A stretch of DNA of 64,000 nucleotides from Siphonodentalium dalli (GCA_032622095.1 CP136066.1:46348911-46412910), one strand, 5' to 3'. Numbered from the stretch's first letter, positions 26,501 through 36,108 are shown. Notes: generated by a model not told the origin, from the sequence alone. Numbers and translations: made by a program.

Positions 26501-29500
26501 TTTTTAGGCTACTGGACAATTATAATAGAACAGTCTCAGGGTTTGTCTATAATTATGAAAAAACCCATTTGGAAAAAATTTGCAAGCACCAGAAAAAAAC
26601 ATGTTTCTCTGGTCTCCGGAACACCCACCCACCCCTCTGTGTACGGATTTGTTTGTGATACCCCCATGTACAGTGTAGTGTATTTAAGATAGTGCTATGT
26701 CGCATATTACCTGTTAAGGAAGAATATATGCCCGTCGTCTACTTTCCTCTCCTCTAAGGACCGGTATGTCTCTCTTGTGCATATCATCAATGCCAAAACA
26801 TTCACCTGCAACTCGTTCGTATAATACAATCAATAAATCAACAAGACGCTCTCCTTTGCAGCTTTCGGAACCACGGCCTTCGTTGGTATTTAATGTATAG
26901 ATTCAACTACGTTAAAGGCCCACTTAATTTTCGAATCACCAGATCACATTTTATACAACATATTCCATAATATGAATCGTACGTGACACGTAGTGGAGCA
27001 ACCACACATGCTGTGCCTCAATTTTGCCTTTTATCGGCGACATAGCGCTAAGAATAATTTATGTAACATCACGCAGTGATCAGGACGGAGATGATATGCC
27101 AACTTGACAAGACGTTTCGTGGATTGTGCAATCTTGTCTGGATTGTGGCCCACAAACCCAAAACGACATCATAAACCGATTTCATCAAGCTAACCAAAGA
27201 AATTGGTCTAATTGAAATTAATAGACCTAAATCACACGTGAATTCTTCGTAAGTTGTGAATTAGTTACTTTCATTTTTATCGCGATGCTTCATTCACAAT
27301 TCCGCGTTTTTTGCAATCTCCACACTGTTGCTAACCGGAAGTCACGTGATAATTTCTCCAGAATCCATACCCGCGATCTAAAAAATCACTGATGGATATA
27401 GAAAAAAATATATGACGTCATGCACATGCCTTAGGGATAAGCACCCTTGGTGGTTGCTATTATATACCAGTTGAAAGAGGAAGCTCTCAAACATTGTATT
27501 ATCAACTGATCCGGTCGAATACACTGGGAACATGCTGTTTTGTCGATGTACCGAGATGTGTACTGTACTTAAGTTTGATCCTGACTGCACTGTACAGTAT
27601 ATTATTCTTAATGGAAGGGGAATAACTTGTTCTCTTGGTTTGAATTATGATGGATTGGCAACTGCTGACTATTATTTCCACATGGAATAGAATAATATGC
27701 TACATATAGAACCCTGCATCATCTCGACACAACCCACTCATGTTAAAATGTTACCATTACTATATATATTACTTACATTGAACGTTTCTCTCCACGCATC
27801 AGTGCTTCCACACAGCAAAGACGCGGGTTGAGCCATAAGTCCCGCGTTATTGACACAAACATCAACACCTCCGAATGTCTGCTTAATGTCGGAGAACATC
27901 GATAAAATCTGTGCCTCATCCGTTAAATCGCACATCATCGCATGAAGTTTACCCTTTTGGTCTTTGAGGTTATCTGCCATCTCCTGCAACGTATTGATGA
28001 TCCATATACAAGGTTGATGTGATATGTGTCCCCTCAGTGTCCGTGTGGGTGTTGAAAAAGCGGATTGCGCCGTAAATACCCGCGCAATGCGTCTATACGG
28101 AACATAGAGGATTTACAACGAGTCCCCCGTTTATAGCGGAATTTACAAAACGAGTCCAGTCATGGACCGAGCCTTTGCATGGCGAGGCTCAGACCTAATT
28201 TACTGGGCGCGTTTTGTAAATTCCGCTGTAAACTGGGGACGAGTTGTATATTTTATTTATTACATGATCCAAAACCTAGATAAATCATACATAAATCAAC
28301 AAATGGGGCGTGAAACTAACATCGGCTTCAAAATACCTGCGATGACGTTTCACGTAACTATGCGCTGTTTGTCCGCGTAAAGAAATATTCCCAGATAAAT
28401 AAAGACTCTTGGCTCGTTTAATGGCGTGAATTTAATGAAATAACTTCATTCATTGGATGTTGTTGGAAAACATATTGGAAGCCATAGTACTTTTGAGACG
28501 TGGAGTACGAAATGTAAACAGACGACAAACCGAAAGTCAAAGGTCAACTAGCACTATTTCCTATTATGCAACGAACGTTTGATGTCACAATTTATATCGA
28601 ACGAGTTTATTGAATGGAATAAGGGTAGGATCATGTAATAAAAACTGATCTAGGATAACAGTTAACGTTTATACTTCTAGCCACCATTTCGACAGCTATC
28701 CTGGGAAGAGGGAGTATCATATTTTCACAAATTATAGGGTCTATGACATGTACATTTGCATATAATTTCACACGACATTCTCTCTCATAAAAGCGAGACT
28801 GACAATAGCCCGCGGATCAGTATGCCTCCTAATTAGATAGCCATGTTGTGTTTTGTTTCGCTCATTTTGTTTGTGTTTGTTTTAGTTCTACATGTACCGA
28901 ACTAGAATCATATTTGTTTGGAATGACTAATTGTGCTAATTTTGAAGCTGTAAATTTACAACATCATAATATTATTTATGGACAGCCATCCAGGGTACAG
29001 GGGTATCATATTTCCCAAAATTATAGGTCTGTTACATGTATGTTTTCATATAATTTCACACGACATTCTCTCTCATAAGCGAAACAGACAATAGCCCGCG
29101 GATCATATGCCAACTAATTAGATAGCCCTGTGTTTTGTTTCCCTGTATTTTGATTTTACTTATACCTAACTAGAATCATAATTATGGTATGACTGGACTA
29201 ATTGTGCTAATTATGAAGCTGTACATTTTTTTTATCTGTTTGTTAAAAGTAGATATATACACAGTCCGCCTGTGTTATACATCAAATCATTAAATCATGT
29301 TCAGTGATTGGTCAACTGTCAATTGGGTCACCCGTTTCATACCTAAAAATAACACACAAACACGACGTCACAAATTGTGTTGACCTGTTCTGACCTAACC
29401 ACCAAAAGCGGTAATCAGAATACATGTGAAACTGTGCGTGCTTTTGAAGGCAATCTCACACGACTTCCCCGTCAAGTACATTTTGGGCTGAAGTTTGTTT

Positions 29501-31222
29501 TAAAGTGCAGCCCTCCCCCCAAGCCCACCCAGTGACCCACCCTACAAGTGTTTTTTTCCTATAGTGTTTTTGAAACGCGTCTCTTTGTGGTGTCATTCTT
29601 GTGGTGTGTCCGTTATTTCGTAAAGGTGATATTTTACGAAATAACGGGTATGTTAGAGTTATGTTTCTTTGAAAAACTAAAAACATTGGGCGACAAATTT
29701 TCTCGACGGGGAAGTCGTATGATATTGCCGGTCGTTACTTCGCGGGTCACACAATGTGCCCCAACGACCACACCGCCGTATCCCACAATAACACAACATA
29801 GTCGGTGTTATGATATATATGGTGTGTTCTATCATTATGGCCATTTTACAAACGTTATAGTGAGGAAGAGCTCATTCTTTTATAAATTTTCGACCATATT
29901 GGAAGCAATTGCAACTCTGTTACGCTTTCGTGTCCTTAAAGATGCAAGCGTTATATAAAGCATGTACTTGTAATACAACAATAAGGTTACCACTTAGTAC
30001 TTATTACAGTTAGTAAATATATTAAAATTGACAACAGTTTCTCGCTGCCATAATTTATATACGATTCATCCACGTATTATTATTATTAGTAGTATAGATA
30101 GATTTAGAACGCATTATACAATAAATTAGTTTCAATGCGCTCACAATACAAACATGGCACACATCCTAAAATAATAATGCACAAATGGATAAAATTATAT
30201 ACAAACAACCTAACTAGATAATACCAACTTAACCTAATAATCAACCGCAGTAAGACAATAATAACAGCTAGACCATTTAAAATACACGAAGATGTACGAT
30301 TGAATCACAGCTAAAATTATATGGTGAAAGTAAAAGTTAATATATGGGTTAAACGGTCTAGACTCGCACGCACATAACAGACTCTGGTAAACAGCTATCG
30401 AAGAACACCTTTTTTTGGCAGATTGAAGCATATCTCGAACAAGTGAGTCTTAAGTTTTGACTTGAATTTGGGAAAAGTAGCACAATTCCGGATGTCCATT
30501 GGAAGTCTATTCCAGTTGTTGATGGAAGTCTCTTGGAAGCACCTAATTCCGCAGTTGATGTTATGCTTCCTGGTCGCTCTGCGGATATCTTTCGCACTGG
30601 TAAATGATCGTGTCACACCCCCGCTTTTCAGAACAAACATGTCAGAAATGTACACAGGAACCGTATGATTCAGCGATTTGAATACTGTGACCGCACATTT
30701 GTATTCCATTCTAAACTGAAAAGTCATTATATGTTCACTAATCAACGTCTTGGTCTTGCTTTTTTTGTCGATGAGTCTTGCACAGTTGTTAATTAAGACA
30801 TCAATCCGGTGCATATTCTCCTTGGTGATATTTGTCAGCAGAGAATTCAAACTATCAACACGTGACATGACAAGCGATAAGACTGCGCGTTTCATAGCTT
30901 TTTTGCTCAGGTGACATCGAACTCTGGTAGTGGTAGTAACATGTTCGCAGTATGTCAGATACCATTTTGTCAAGACACATGGTATAATCAAAGTGCGTAC
31001 CAACGTACAATGTATAATGAACATTTTAAACTCTGAAATTATTATTTTGTGGCACGAACGCGTCGGATAATCTTCATCATGCGAACCTACCTCAATTTTT
31101 GCAATGTTCCGGCTGCAAGCGACGACAGTCATCCCTTCACATGTCAGTCTTCTGGCGATGGCGGCTCCGATACCCGATGAGGCACCCGTCACGAGAGCTA
31201 CTCTTCCCAACCAACGATCCAT
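14501..31222 (-). CDS. DHRS11-like short-chain dehydrogenase/reductase, copy A (complete, 7 exons)
   Basis: Predicted cytosolic NADP(H)-dependent SDR oxidoreductase. The exons are 31222-31091, 27983-27777, 26805-26711, 24918-24789, 19483-19397, 15690-15625 and 14542-14501, all with AG/GT borders and compatible phases. Together they encode about 252 residues; vertebrate DHRS11 has about 260. Visible motifs are TGASSGIG (residues 12-19), an Arg after strand beta-2 (VVACSRN) that favours NADP, CDL (62-64), NNAG (89-92), NVLAL (115-119), SISG with the predicted catalytic Ser145, and Tyr160-TAS-Lys164. ISPG begins the post-catalytic loop and the C-terminus reads LPTEQTL. The start at 31222 is the first in-frame ATG, has A at -3 and G at +4, and matches the MxRW start of the family. 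DHRS11 enzymes reduce ketosteroids and other carbonyls; the substrate here is unknown. A partial tandem copy lies upstream at 36-60 kb. The introns carry many transposon insertions, but no exon is broken. Confidence 0.88.
15625..15690 (-). CDS. SDR copy A exon 6 (22 codons)
   Basis: The acceptor is TTCTTTGCAG|TTT and the donor CAA|GTAAGC. It encodes FLQADDIADALIYSLSASPH followed by VQ, matching the C-terminal helix pattern LxxEDVAEAVxYxLSxPxHVQ of DHRS11-like SDRs. The copy B homologue is 37674-37739. Confidence 0.88.
16871..17088. repeat. 54-bp tandem repeat, 4 copies
   Basis: Unit begins TGTAGGGTATAGTTAGACGA; copies start at 16871, 16925, 16979 and 17032. Nearly identical, so recent. In SDR copy A intron 5 and absent from copy B. 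Confidence 0.85.
17150..17549. repeat. TCTGATCTGATCTTATCGTA tandem array
   Basis: About six units of roughly 60-70 bp built from CTTATC/TGATC words, with CTTAACAAGCCTGCATAA spacers. Alternating longer and shorter units suggest a two-unit higher-order repeat. Ends exactly at the TTA of the next MITE. Confidence 0.8.
17553..18114. mobile_element. PIF/Harbinger-type MITE (562 bp)
   Basis: Terminal inverted repeats GGGTGCGTTTACATTG and CAATGTAAATGCACCC, flanked on both sides by TTA (17550-17552 and 18115-18117). A 3-bp TTA duplication with GG-starting ends is the Harbinger signature. Frames inside it are not real genes. In SDR copy A intron 5; absent from copy B. I could not match its ends to the transposase locus at 4-7 kb. 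Confidence 0.7.
18790..18925. repeat. ATGGCCGCC hairpin repeat, one unit (copy A)
   Basis: CACCAAACTTCATATGGATC to AGCCATCTTGGATTT, with a near-palindromic ATGGCCGCCAACAGCCAT core. Copy B has two tandem units at the same place (39480-39780). Confidence 0.6.
19140..19255 (-). mobile_element. tRNA-like SINE fragment (copy A)
   Basis: On the minus strand GGGTTCGAATCCGACATGG gives a perfect B-box, and CCATGGGCATCACGAATCAA gives a SINE-like tail. No convincing A-box. The copy B counterpart is at 39960-40085, so it predates the gene duplication. Confidence 0.35.
19397..19483 (-). CDS. SDR copy A exon 5 (29 codons)
   Basis: The acceptor is GTTTCAG|AGT and the donor CAT|GTAAGC. It encodes SISPGLVKTEFLARGFDEET then AQAWYSRSH. 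ISPGxVxTxF is the loop after the catalytic helix that closes over the cofactor in SDRs. Copy B differs at two visible residues (Lys to Glu, Gly to Asn). Confidence 0.9.
20820..21085. repeat. 43-bp minisatellite in SDR intron 4 (copy A)
   Basis: Repeats of TACTAATAGTGGTTATTGCA followed by TGTATTTCGCGACACATGTA. About six degenerate units. Present at the matching place in copy B. Confidence 0.7.
21097..21196. mobile_element. palindromic MITE, family P copy 2 (partial)
   Basis: TAACCCCAGCCATTTCGAGATCG landmark, then AATTTAGTGCACTCGGATAA and TACATTTCATATACTTGCGA. Only one arm is left. It abuts the Helitron 3' end at 21208. Confidence 0.5.
21208..21616 (-). mobile_element. non-autonomous Helitron, single-core copy
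   Basis: On the minus strand it starts TCTCATATATATTTTGTAGA after an A, has a CTGTCTGT microsatellite, the CGATCGGGACGAAACTTGG block and one or two 122-bp core units. It ends with the hairpin GCCCGGACAACGTCGGGC and CTCATCGGCTAG before T. A|TC...CTAG|T with a 3' hairpin is the Helitron signature. Confidence 0.65.
21727..22674 (-). mobile_element. non-autonomous Helitron with 122-bp tandem core (3' end lost)
   Basis: On the minus strand it starts A|TCTCATATATATTTTGAAGACC at 22674, then a CTGTCTGT microsatellite, then about six core units containing TTTCCGAGATCTCGTCTGCG-type DNA (inverse), period 122 bp (for example 22173, 22295 and 22417). The terminal hairpin is missing at 21727. The open frames here are repeat artefacts. 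Confidence 0.65.
22723..23193 (+). mobile_element. putative 5' LTR of a Gypsy-type retrotransposon
   Basis: Begins TGTCATTAG and ends CATCACA. AATAAAC in its right half could be the poly(A) signal. It is followed by TTTGGCGACGATTG, a common primer-binding context in Gypsy elements. No 3' LTR was found. Boundaries are tentative. Confidence 0.4.
23325..23594 (+). pseudogene. Gypsy-type gag N-terminal fragment
   Basis: The frame from MEASLSSFPCFDISDTNNLS contains NNWSKWLNKFEIFMVAMDVT, then RKRGLLLHYSGSAVYDVFET. The W..W...FE......TD...RKR.LLLH..G..V.D.FET pattern is that of Gag-like proteins of Ty3/Gypsy retrotransposons. Similarity ends near 23525 and the frame stops at 23594, just before an inserted palindrome. 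No pol follows, so it is a truncated relic. It lies in SDR copy A intron 4. Confidence 0.65.
23608..23742. mobile_element. near-perfect palindrome MITE (135 bp)
   Basis: Arms of about 63 bp starting CAACGAGTTATGTTGGGATA and ending with its inverse, around a short CTACG centre. Flanked by AGATATT and GGAGATCCTCTATAT; the AGAGGATCTCCAACGAGT end resembles the heads of the elements at 8388 and 28107. Inserted next to the gag relic. Confidence 0.7.
24285..24580. mobile_element. MITE with about 25-bp inverted ends
   Basis: Left AAGTCGATAAATATCTGAAC and right GTTCATTTATTTATCGACCT (inverse with few mismatches). CTATCG lies on both flanks. No coding capacity. Confidence 0.5.
24789..24918 (-). CDS. 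SDR copy A exon 4 (catalytic Tyr/Lys exon)
   Basis: The acceptor is CTATACAG|C and the donor ACG|GTAACG. It encodes ISGHRVLNSEYIHVYTASKF and on to NIRTT. It contains the SGHRV loop typical of DHRS11-like proteins and the YTASK active-site motif. It is 130 bp, the same length as its copy B homologue at 54681-54810. Confidence 0.9.
25113..25967 (+). mobile_element. non-autonomous Helitron in SDR copy A intron 3 (855 bp)
   Basis: Starts TCTAATCTAATATATATTTT after an A, then a TGTCTG microsatellite and GCTATGGCCGGGAAAACTGC. The interior has tandem CAGTCTGATTTCACACACGT units. It ends TCCGGACGAAGTCGGGTCAC then CTGCTAG before T. Copy B (about 55000-55030) keeps the empty site, CGAACATATAATACC, matching A flanks ACGCACA and TATAATA. 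Encodes no Rep/helicase. Confidence 0.75.
26711..26805 (-). CDS. SDR copy A exon 3 (31 codons plus 2 bases)
   Basis: The acceptor is TTGCAG|GTG and the donor AACAG|GTAATA. It encodes VNVLALMICTRETYRSLEER followed by KVDDGHIFFLN, matching the helix-4 and strand-5 region (family pattern NVLAL...CTRE...DDGHI). The last two bases, AG, start the codon of the predicted catalytic Ser, which exon 4 completes with C. Confidence 0.88.
26881..26916. repeat. single ancestral unit of the 41-bp minisatellite
   Basis: CGTTGGTATTTAATGTATAG then ATTCAACTACGTTAA, at the position in copy A that corresponds to the start of the B array. Confidence 0.6.
27777..27983 (-). CDS. SDR copy A exon 2 (69 codons)
   Basis: The acceptor is CGTTGCAG|GAG and the donor AAT|GTAAGT, both phase 0. 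It encodes EMADNLKDQKGKLH, then MMCDLTDE (adenine-binding Asp), a VDVCVNNAG core strand and WRETFN. It aligns residue by residue with the second quarter of DHRS11-type SDRs. No copy B counterpart is present up to base 64000. Confidence 0.9.
28107..28640 (+). mobile_element. palindromic-headed dispersed element, copy 2 (in SDR copy A intron 1)
   Basis: Homologous to 8388-8932 over its whole length, with a partly deleted left arm (the CCAGTAAATT segment is shortened). It lies just upstream of SDR exon 2. Shared landmarks include GACCGAGCCTTTG in the loop and TTACATGATCC after the hairpin. Confidence 0.6.
28690..29230. repeat. tandem duplication of about 295 bp in SDR copy A intron 1
   Basis: Two diverged copies (28690-28981 and 28982-29230) sharing TTTCACACGACATTCTCTCT, AATAGCCCGCGGATCA, AATTAGATAGCC and ACTAGAATCATA. 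No coding signal. Confidence 0.65.
29455..29722. mobile_element. MITE with inverted ends and internal hairpin
   Basis: Ends ACACGACTTCCCCGTC and GACGGGGAAGTCGTAT are inverse over about 14 bp. Inside is the perfect hairpin CCGTTATTTCGTAAA/TTTACGAAATAACGG (about 29608-29647). Confidence 0.5.
30070..30900 (-). pseudogene. non-LTR retrotransposon (LINE) 3' fragment
   Basis: Minus-strand reading gives VMSRVDSLNSLLTNITKENM, NNCARLI, CAVTVFKSLNHTVPVYISDM and NNWNRLPMDIRNCATFPKFK then SKLKTHLFE. These are the C-terminal signatures of Jockey/CR1-like reverse transcriptases (SRLDYCNSLL, NNCAR, WNSLP.IR....F..LKTHLF). 5'-truncated; no endonuclease or RT core. The likely 3' UTR runs down to an ATT-rich end near 30070. 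It sits in intron 1 and happens to be in frame with SDR exon 1. Confidence 0.7.
31091..31222 (-). CDS. SDR copy A exon 1 (44 codons, start codon)
   Basis: Encodes the first beta strand and glycine-rich cofactor loop: MDRW, then VALVTGASSGIGAA, ending at AKIE. The donor reads GAG|GTAGGT, phase 0. The frame stays open into intron 1 as far as about 30395, but that extension is a LINE remnant and not part of the enzyme. Confidence 0.9.
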
Positions 31223-31261
31223 AATGCCCACGATAACAATATGGCGATGAAGTACGGTCAC

Positions 31262-33220
31262 TCGAAATACAGGGGTATAGTTTTCAACGACCTCCGATCT
31301 GCCACAGTGTTAGCAAGGTGATAAACAAACTCCAAGCAGAGTTATCTCTCATCGCAACCCTGATAAACTGTTAACAAACAAAGAAGCAGATCAACGCGGC
31401 CCACATTACAGCAGCAAACGAAAGGTCAATAACAGTGGGTATATGTGCCACATGTAAACAAGAGTCACTGTATCGCTGTTCGGTCAGTAGTGTCAGCGTA
31501 TTGTTGTTCGGATAGTTAATTAAAGGCACGCATTGCTTTTAAAGCATATTTAGTTAAGATTCTGCGACTGGTAGTAGTTTTTTTAAATTAAAGTGAAACA
31601 CTGCGCTGGTAAAGGTCACGCTACCACTAGTGACATTCGCAGACTATTTATATTGTATCAAAAATAGATATAAATTATTTTACGATACTATTACTTTTGT
31701 TTCAAATTAAAATCTTTTGTTTCAGAATCAAATAAACTTGGTAAAGAGAACATTACAAAATGTATTTATTTATGTATACTTGTAATTACAGTAAGTTCCA
31801 AGATTTGGAACAAACCTGGACAGTTCTAATTTATGTATAGTGTATATCGTTTTCTCATTTAACCTGTAAATGGCTGAGAATAATAAAGCATTATTTACTT
31901 ACGTACTGATACCTATTCATATTGAATTTTTCAAGCTGTTTACTCTCGATTATTATCAATAAATCAGCAAACAAAATCCGTTAGAAATTTACTGCCACAT
32001 TCTTAATCTTTGAATGTCGGATTCTGCATATTAAAACTATGCAGGGTAGATTTACCCCTGTTAACCTACATAACGGTCAGTTTTAGTCGTTGTTAACATA
32101 ATATATACGGGGTGGAATCGCGTGGTATCAAGGTTGATGTGTACCACGCATTCAAAAGCAAGCGCAAAAAAAAAACCCAGAATATTTGACAAACTGACAC
32201 AACACGTATAATTTAGACTGTTACGAGCATACTTATGCTAGTTTATTTAAACAAACAAGATTACCTTCTTTCTTCCGAAATACTCAGTACTAGCTTTCTA
32301 TAATATTCAGACCATAGTTGCCAGTCGGCGGTTCATGGGATACACCAGTCCATGTATTTATAGGAGAATCCTTCGACTGACAACTTTATTCAGAAGGTTG
32401 GAGCAAACAACAGTGAGTTTGTACAGAAATGATGTATCAGCTATTTTGAAAATATAAATCATATGCTCGTATGTCACATCATAGTTTATTGCCTTTTTCA
32501 TCGTTTCTGGTTGTTTGCGATCGCCTCGGCCATTTTGAACGCGTGATACTCATCAACTAGAATTAACGTGATTTCCCACAGTGAAATTGTACCCACCGAC
32601 TGCATTAGTGTCGACTGTTTACCATTATTAATGGTGTTGTTCCCTGTCCAATCAAATCTTTGTGGACGCTTAAACACGTGGCAGTTTTCAACCGATGCTA
32701 TTGGCGTCTCTTCTTTATGCTGATCACGAAGATGGCGAGTGAGTTTGTCAGAAAATATTTAACCGATCTAGGTTATGTTTATATTGTACTCGTGTTTGAA
32801 GGTTTGTTGATTTCCTTGTGGCACTATGTGTTATTACGCACGCTCCGAGTGTATACTGTCCTAGAGATTCTAGAGAGCTGTGGGCGCTGACATCAGGGTG
32901 TTTTATTTATAGAATGGGAATTTTTGGAGGCCGAGTCTGGTAAAAGGTGTAGTTGGGAAATTCAATTTCGTTTATTGTCCTATTAACATTATGTCAATAA
33001 TGCTGATTTTTGGTTTGTGATAAGCTATGCCAATTACAAATAAAATAAATAAAAAGGATAATTTGTATGTCTTATATTTCTACTTTTATGTTTCGTTCTG
33101 CAGCCTACTGGGGATTGTGGTTGGAGACGGCCGAGTCGGCCGCCGGTTCGTTAATTAGGTGCTGGTTGTTATTGTTTTTATTAACGGAAATCTGAGTTGG
33201 TCATTCGCAAAACAATATAT
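31262..33220. other. intergenic and upstream flank of SDR copy A; no gene recognised
   Basis: Should contain the copy A promoter just above 31222, but I see no clear TATA box or CpG-rich core. The rest is AT-rich with short frames only, and a GGCCGAGTCGGCC palindrome near 33131. Confidence 0.4.
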
Positions 33221-33224
33221 TTTA

Positions 33225-34566
33225 TCTATATATCTATATTTGCGGATGTCTGTCTGTCTGTCTGTCTGTGTTCTATATAAATTCACAGGGAACTATCTAG
33301 ATGGCACCAAAGGGGTCTACTAGGTGTAACTTTTTACGAGAAAGATAATGGTGAGGATTAGGATTTTCTAAAGTGACGCTGTTGTCAGGAGCAGAACAGG
33401 GGAAGGGGCCGATTTTTTTTTCGCCGATTGCTATGAAACTTATATATAATCATCCCCATGATATAAGGAATCTGATGGTGTGATTTAAATATGTCAAGAG
33501 TGGCGCCGTTCGAGTCAGGGATGCACGGAAGGGGAGCACCAAAATTGATAAACTAAGTTTAGCGCCGAGGGAGCATCTAGATGGCACCAAACGGTCTACT
33601 AGGGGTAACACGAGAAAGATAATGGTTCTGGTTAGATTTTTCTAAACTGACGCCGATGTCCGGGGCAGAAAAGGGAAGGTGTAGCGACTATTCATTGTTG
33701 TTATGTCCACTGTATATATGTTTACTGTTCTTGTATTATTTGAATTTCCTTTTGTCCATTTATATTATTCATAACTCTCCGTGAATGGAGGAAATAAAGA
33801 TATATATATATATATATATATATTCCCATGATATGATGAATCTAATGGTGTTGTTTAAATTGGTCAAACGTGGCGCCATTCATATCAGGGGTGCACGGAA
33901 TAGGAGAGGGGCACCAAAATTGATAAAACTAATTTTAGCGCCGATTTCCACCAAAATAATATATATTCTTCTACATGATAGAAGGAATCTAATTGTGCAA
34001 TATAAAGACTCCAAGTTGCTGTTATGTTGATGAAAGACTGGGAGGGGTACCCGATTTGATAAGACTGGGTTTAGTCGCCGATTGCCACCACACGTATACA
34101 ATATCATCCACATGGTATGAGGAGTCTAATGGTGTGGCTTAAATCTGTGAAAAGTGGCGTCATTTGAGTCAGGGTTGAATTGAAAGGCAGAGGGGCACCA
34201 AAATTGATACGCAATAATTTTAGCGCCAATTTCTAAGTGATACGCATTCTAATTCATAGTACGAGGAGTCTGATCGTGCGATTTAAAGACGCCATGTTGG
34301 TGCTGTTTGTGTAATAATGGGGGTTAGTGGGCACTAAATTTGATCAAAATCGGTTTACCAAACTTATCAATAATCATCTCCATGATATCATGAGTATAAT
34401 GGTGTGGTTTAAGGGTGTCACAAGTGGGACCATTCGAGTCAGGATGCATAGAGGGTGATAGGAACACTCTAGATTTGATAAAAAATATTGTTTATCTGCC
34501 GATTAGCTTCAAACTTATAAATATTTATCTCCATGATATCAGGAGTCTAATTGTGTGGTTTAAATG
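33225..34566. repeat. degenerate tandem array with Helitron-like head
   Basis: Head TCTATATATCTATATTTGCG and TGTCTGTCTGTCTGTC resemble the 5' ends of the Helitrons in this window. About seven degenerate units of 130-150 bp follow, each with TTTAGCGCCGAT, CTCCATGATAT, GTCTAATGGTGTGG and GAGTCAGGGATGCAC. Unit 2 is broken by a LINE 3' end. No CTAG hairpin end was found. Confidence 0.5.
33683..33825 (+). mobile_element. short LINE 3' end insertion
   Basis: GTTATGTCCACTG to CTCCGTGAATGGAGGAAATAAAG, then an (AT)n tail, interrupting one unit of the surrounding array. GAATGGAGGAAATAAA-type ends are common in CR1/L2-like LINEs. Confidence 0.4.
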
Positions 34567-34784
34567 GACATTTCTTTAAAACATCTGTATCTTCATGGAG
34601 ATATGATAACCAGATGTCCTCAAATCTTAGTCCAACCCACTAGATTGACTGATACATCTCTATGTAAAACCCAATTGTCGTCTTTTATTTCTGCGAACTG
34701 CGAACTAATGTGTTTATGATGTTCATGTTATAACGTCTGAAGTACACGCAGTTGTAAATAAATAAATAGTTCTTTATTGGTGGG

Positions 34785-35629
34785 CAGTGTTCGCGCTGTC
34801 GGTAGCGAAATTAGCCAATGGCTAATATTTTTCGAATTTGGCTAATAAAAATTTCATTTGGCTAAACTTTTGGCTAAACTTTTTTTTACCCCAAATGGAG
34901 ACGGAAAGTATGGCGTCAAAAAGCTAATACGGACATACGAAATGACGATAGTTGATGAGAGGAAGTTACTGAACAGACGAACGAACCTGACGAAGCACTA
35001 CTGAATACGACGAGACCGAAAGACATTAGTTTACTGACGCCTAAAAGTCTTCTGATGTTCAGACATTGGGATTTCCGTTGAGATCCTAACCAGCCTAATC
35101 GTCAAAACGTATAAGCTGTATATTGGTTATGTAATTGATTAACTCAATGGTTACGTAATGGGTGTTATAAAATGCATCCCGTCTATTAACCGGGCATCAC
35201 ATCATAAAATATTTGAATACAATATATATTCATCAGTTAACACCTTACTACAGTATAATAAGCCATCGTTAGTGGTCGTCGTGCCAAGGTGGCAGTATAG
35301 AGTAATTGCAATTAGTTTAGCGGATTATAATTATATAGAATATGTTATTTTCATGTTTGCGAATGCGAATGCCTGTGTGGTATGTGATGATATGTTCGTA
35401 TAATATTGTTTTTAAAGTTGTTATTTTACGTTGTTTTAAATATGTTTTCATTCTGAGTATAACAAATAAAGTTTAAAACAAATATTTTAGTCATTAATTG
35501 TGAACCGACCAGAAAACGATGATTTAATTTGGCTTTTTAATTTGGCTAAATTATTTTTCATTTGGCTAATAAAATGTTCATTTGGCTAAACTTTTGGCTA
35601 AAGTTTTTTTCGGTCCAGCGCGAACACTG
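34785..35629. mobile_element. non-autonomous hAT element (845 bp)
   Basis: Ends CAGTGTTCGCGCTG and CAGCGCGAACACTG are perfect inverse 14-mers. Both flanks carry the 8-bp duplication TTGGTGGG (34777-34784 and 35630-35637). Both subterminal regions hold several direct TTTGGCTAA repeats, as expected for transposase-binding sites. The interior has no transposase. hAT elements show CA-TG ends and 8-bp duplications. Confidence 0.85.
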
Positions 35630-35637
35630 TTGGTGGG

Positions 35638-36108
35638 ACGCACGAAACCCAGATTGTGGCGCTACGTGCCTTGCTCTGCATTTCTTGTACTGGGACCCAA
35701 GCTGATTATAACATACATGTGTAGAACCGTCTTCGCTGCAGCCATATACAATATGGTATCGCCAATCAAAGTAGTGTTCTGTCCCAATAAATATGAATGT
35801 TTCTTACGTGGCGTTTACAAGTTAGCCCTCCGTAATCACGTTGTCCTCATCTTCAGTTGTCCATTTACAGGGCGTAATCAACGTCACCATACCTTACTAG
35901 TATTTAAATTAGCGCAGCACTTTTGTTTGCACAGTTTATATTTGCACATTATGAGTATGCGCATCGTTGTACGCGGATTCATACATGTATATGTGACAAA
36001 ATATGTCCACAAAAATGTTGAGTATCCGATGCACGGTGGTCATAGCCGCCTCATCTATCAAGAATCATGAGAATGTGAAGCATTTGCAGCGGCCACTAAC
36101 ACTAATCA
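35638..36108. other. spacer below SDR copy B; unsupported open frame
   Basis: A 162-codon frame (35582-36070) starts inside the hAT element and has no recognisable domain. I treat it as chance. Confidence 0.4.

Larger units (their letters stand above)
14340..26920. repeat. segmental duplication, unit A
   Basis: Homologous blocks shared with 36310-59830 in the same order: 14340-16100 with 36310-38110, 18350-21085 with 39060-41350, 24640-26030 with 54533-55070, and 26700-26920 with 59580-59800. The blocks cover exons 3-7 and adjoining intron DNA of the SDR gene. Stretches between blocks are copy-specific insertions or expansions. Confidence 0.8.

Noticed and set aside
29548..29958. 136-codon frame
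   Set aside because: Overlaps a hairpin-bearing MITE and has no domain or conserved copy.
30395..31261. A single 288-residue SDR protein
   Set aside because: Only the first 44 codons from 31222 are SDR. A GTAGGT donor follows, and the rest is intron plus LINE debris.
35582..36070. 162-codon plus-strand frame
   Set aside because: Starts in the hAT element's TIR region, has no recognisable motif and runs close to SDR copy B exon 7b on the other strand.
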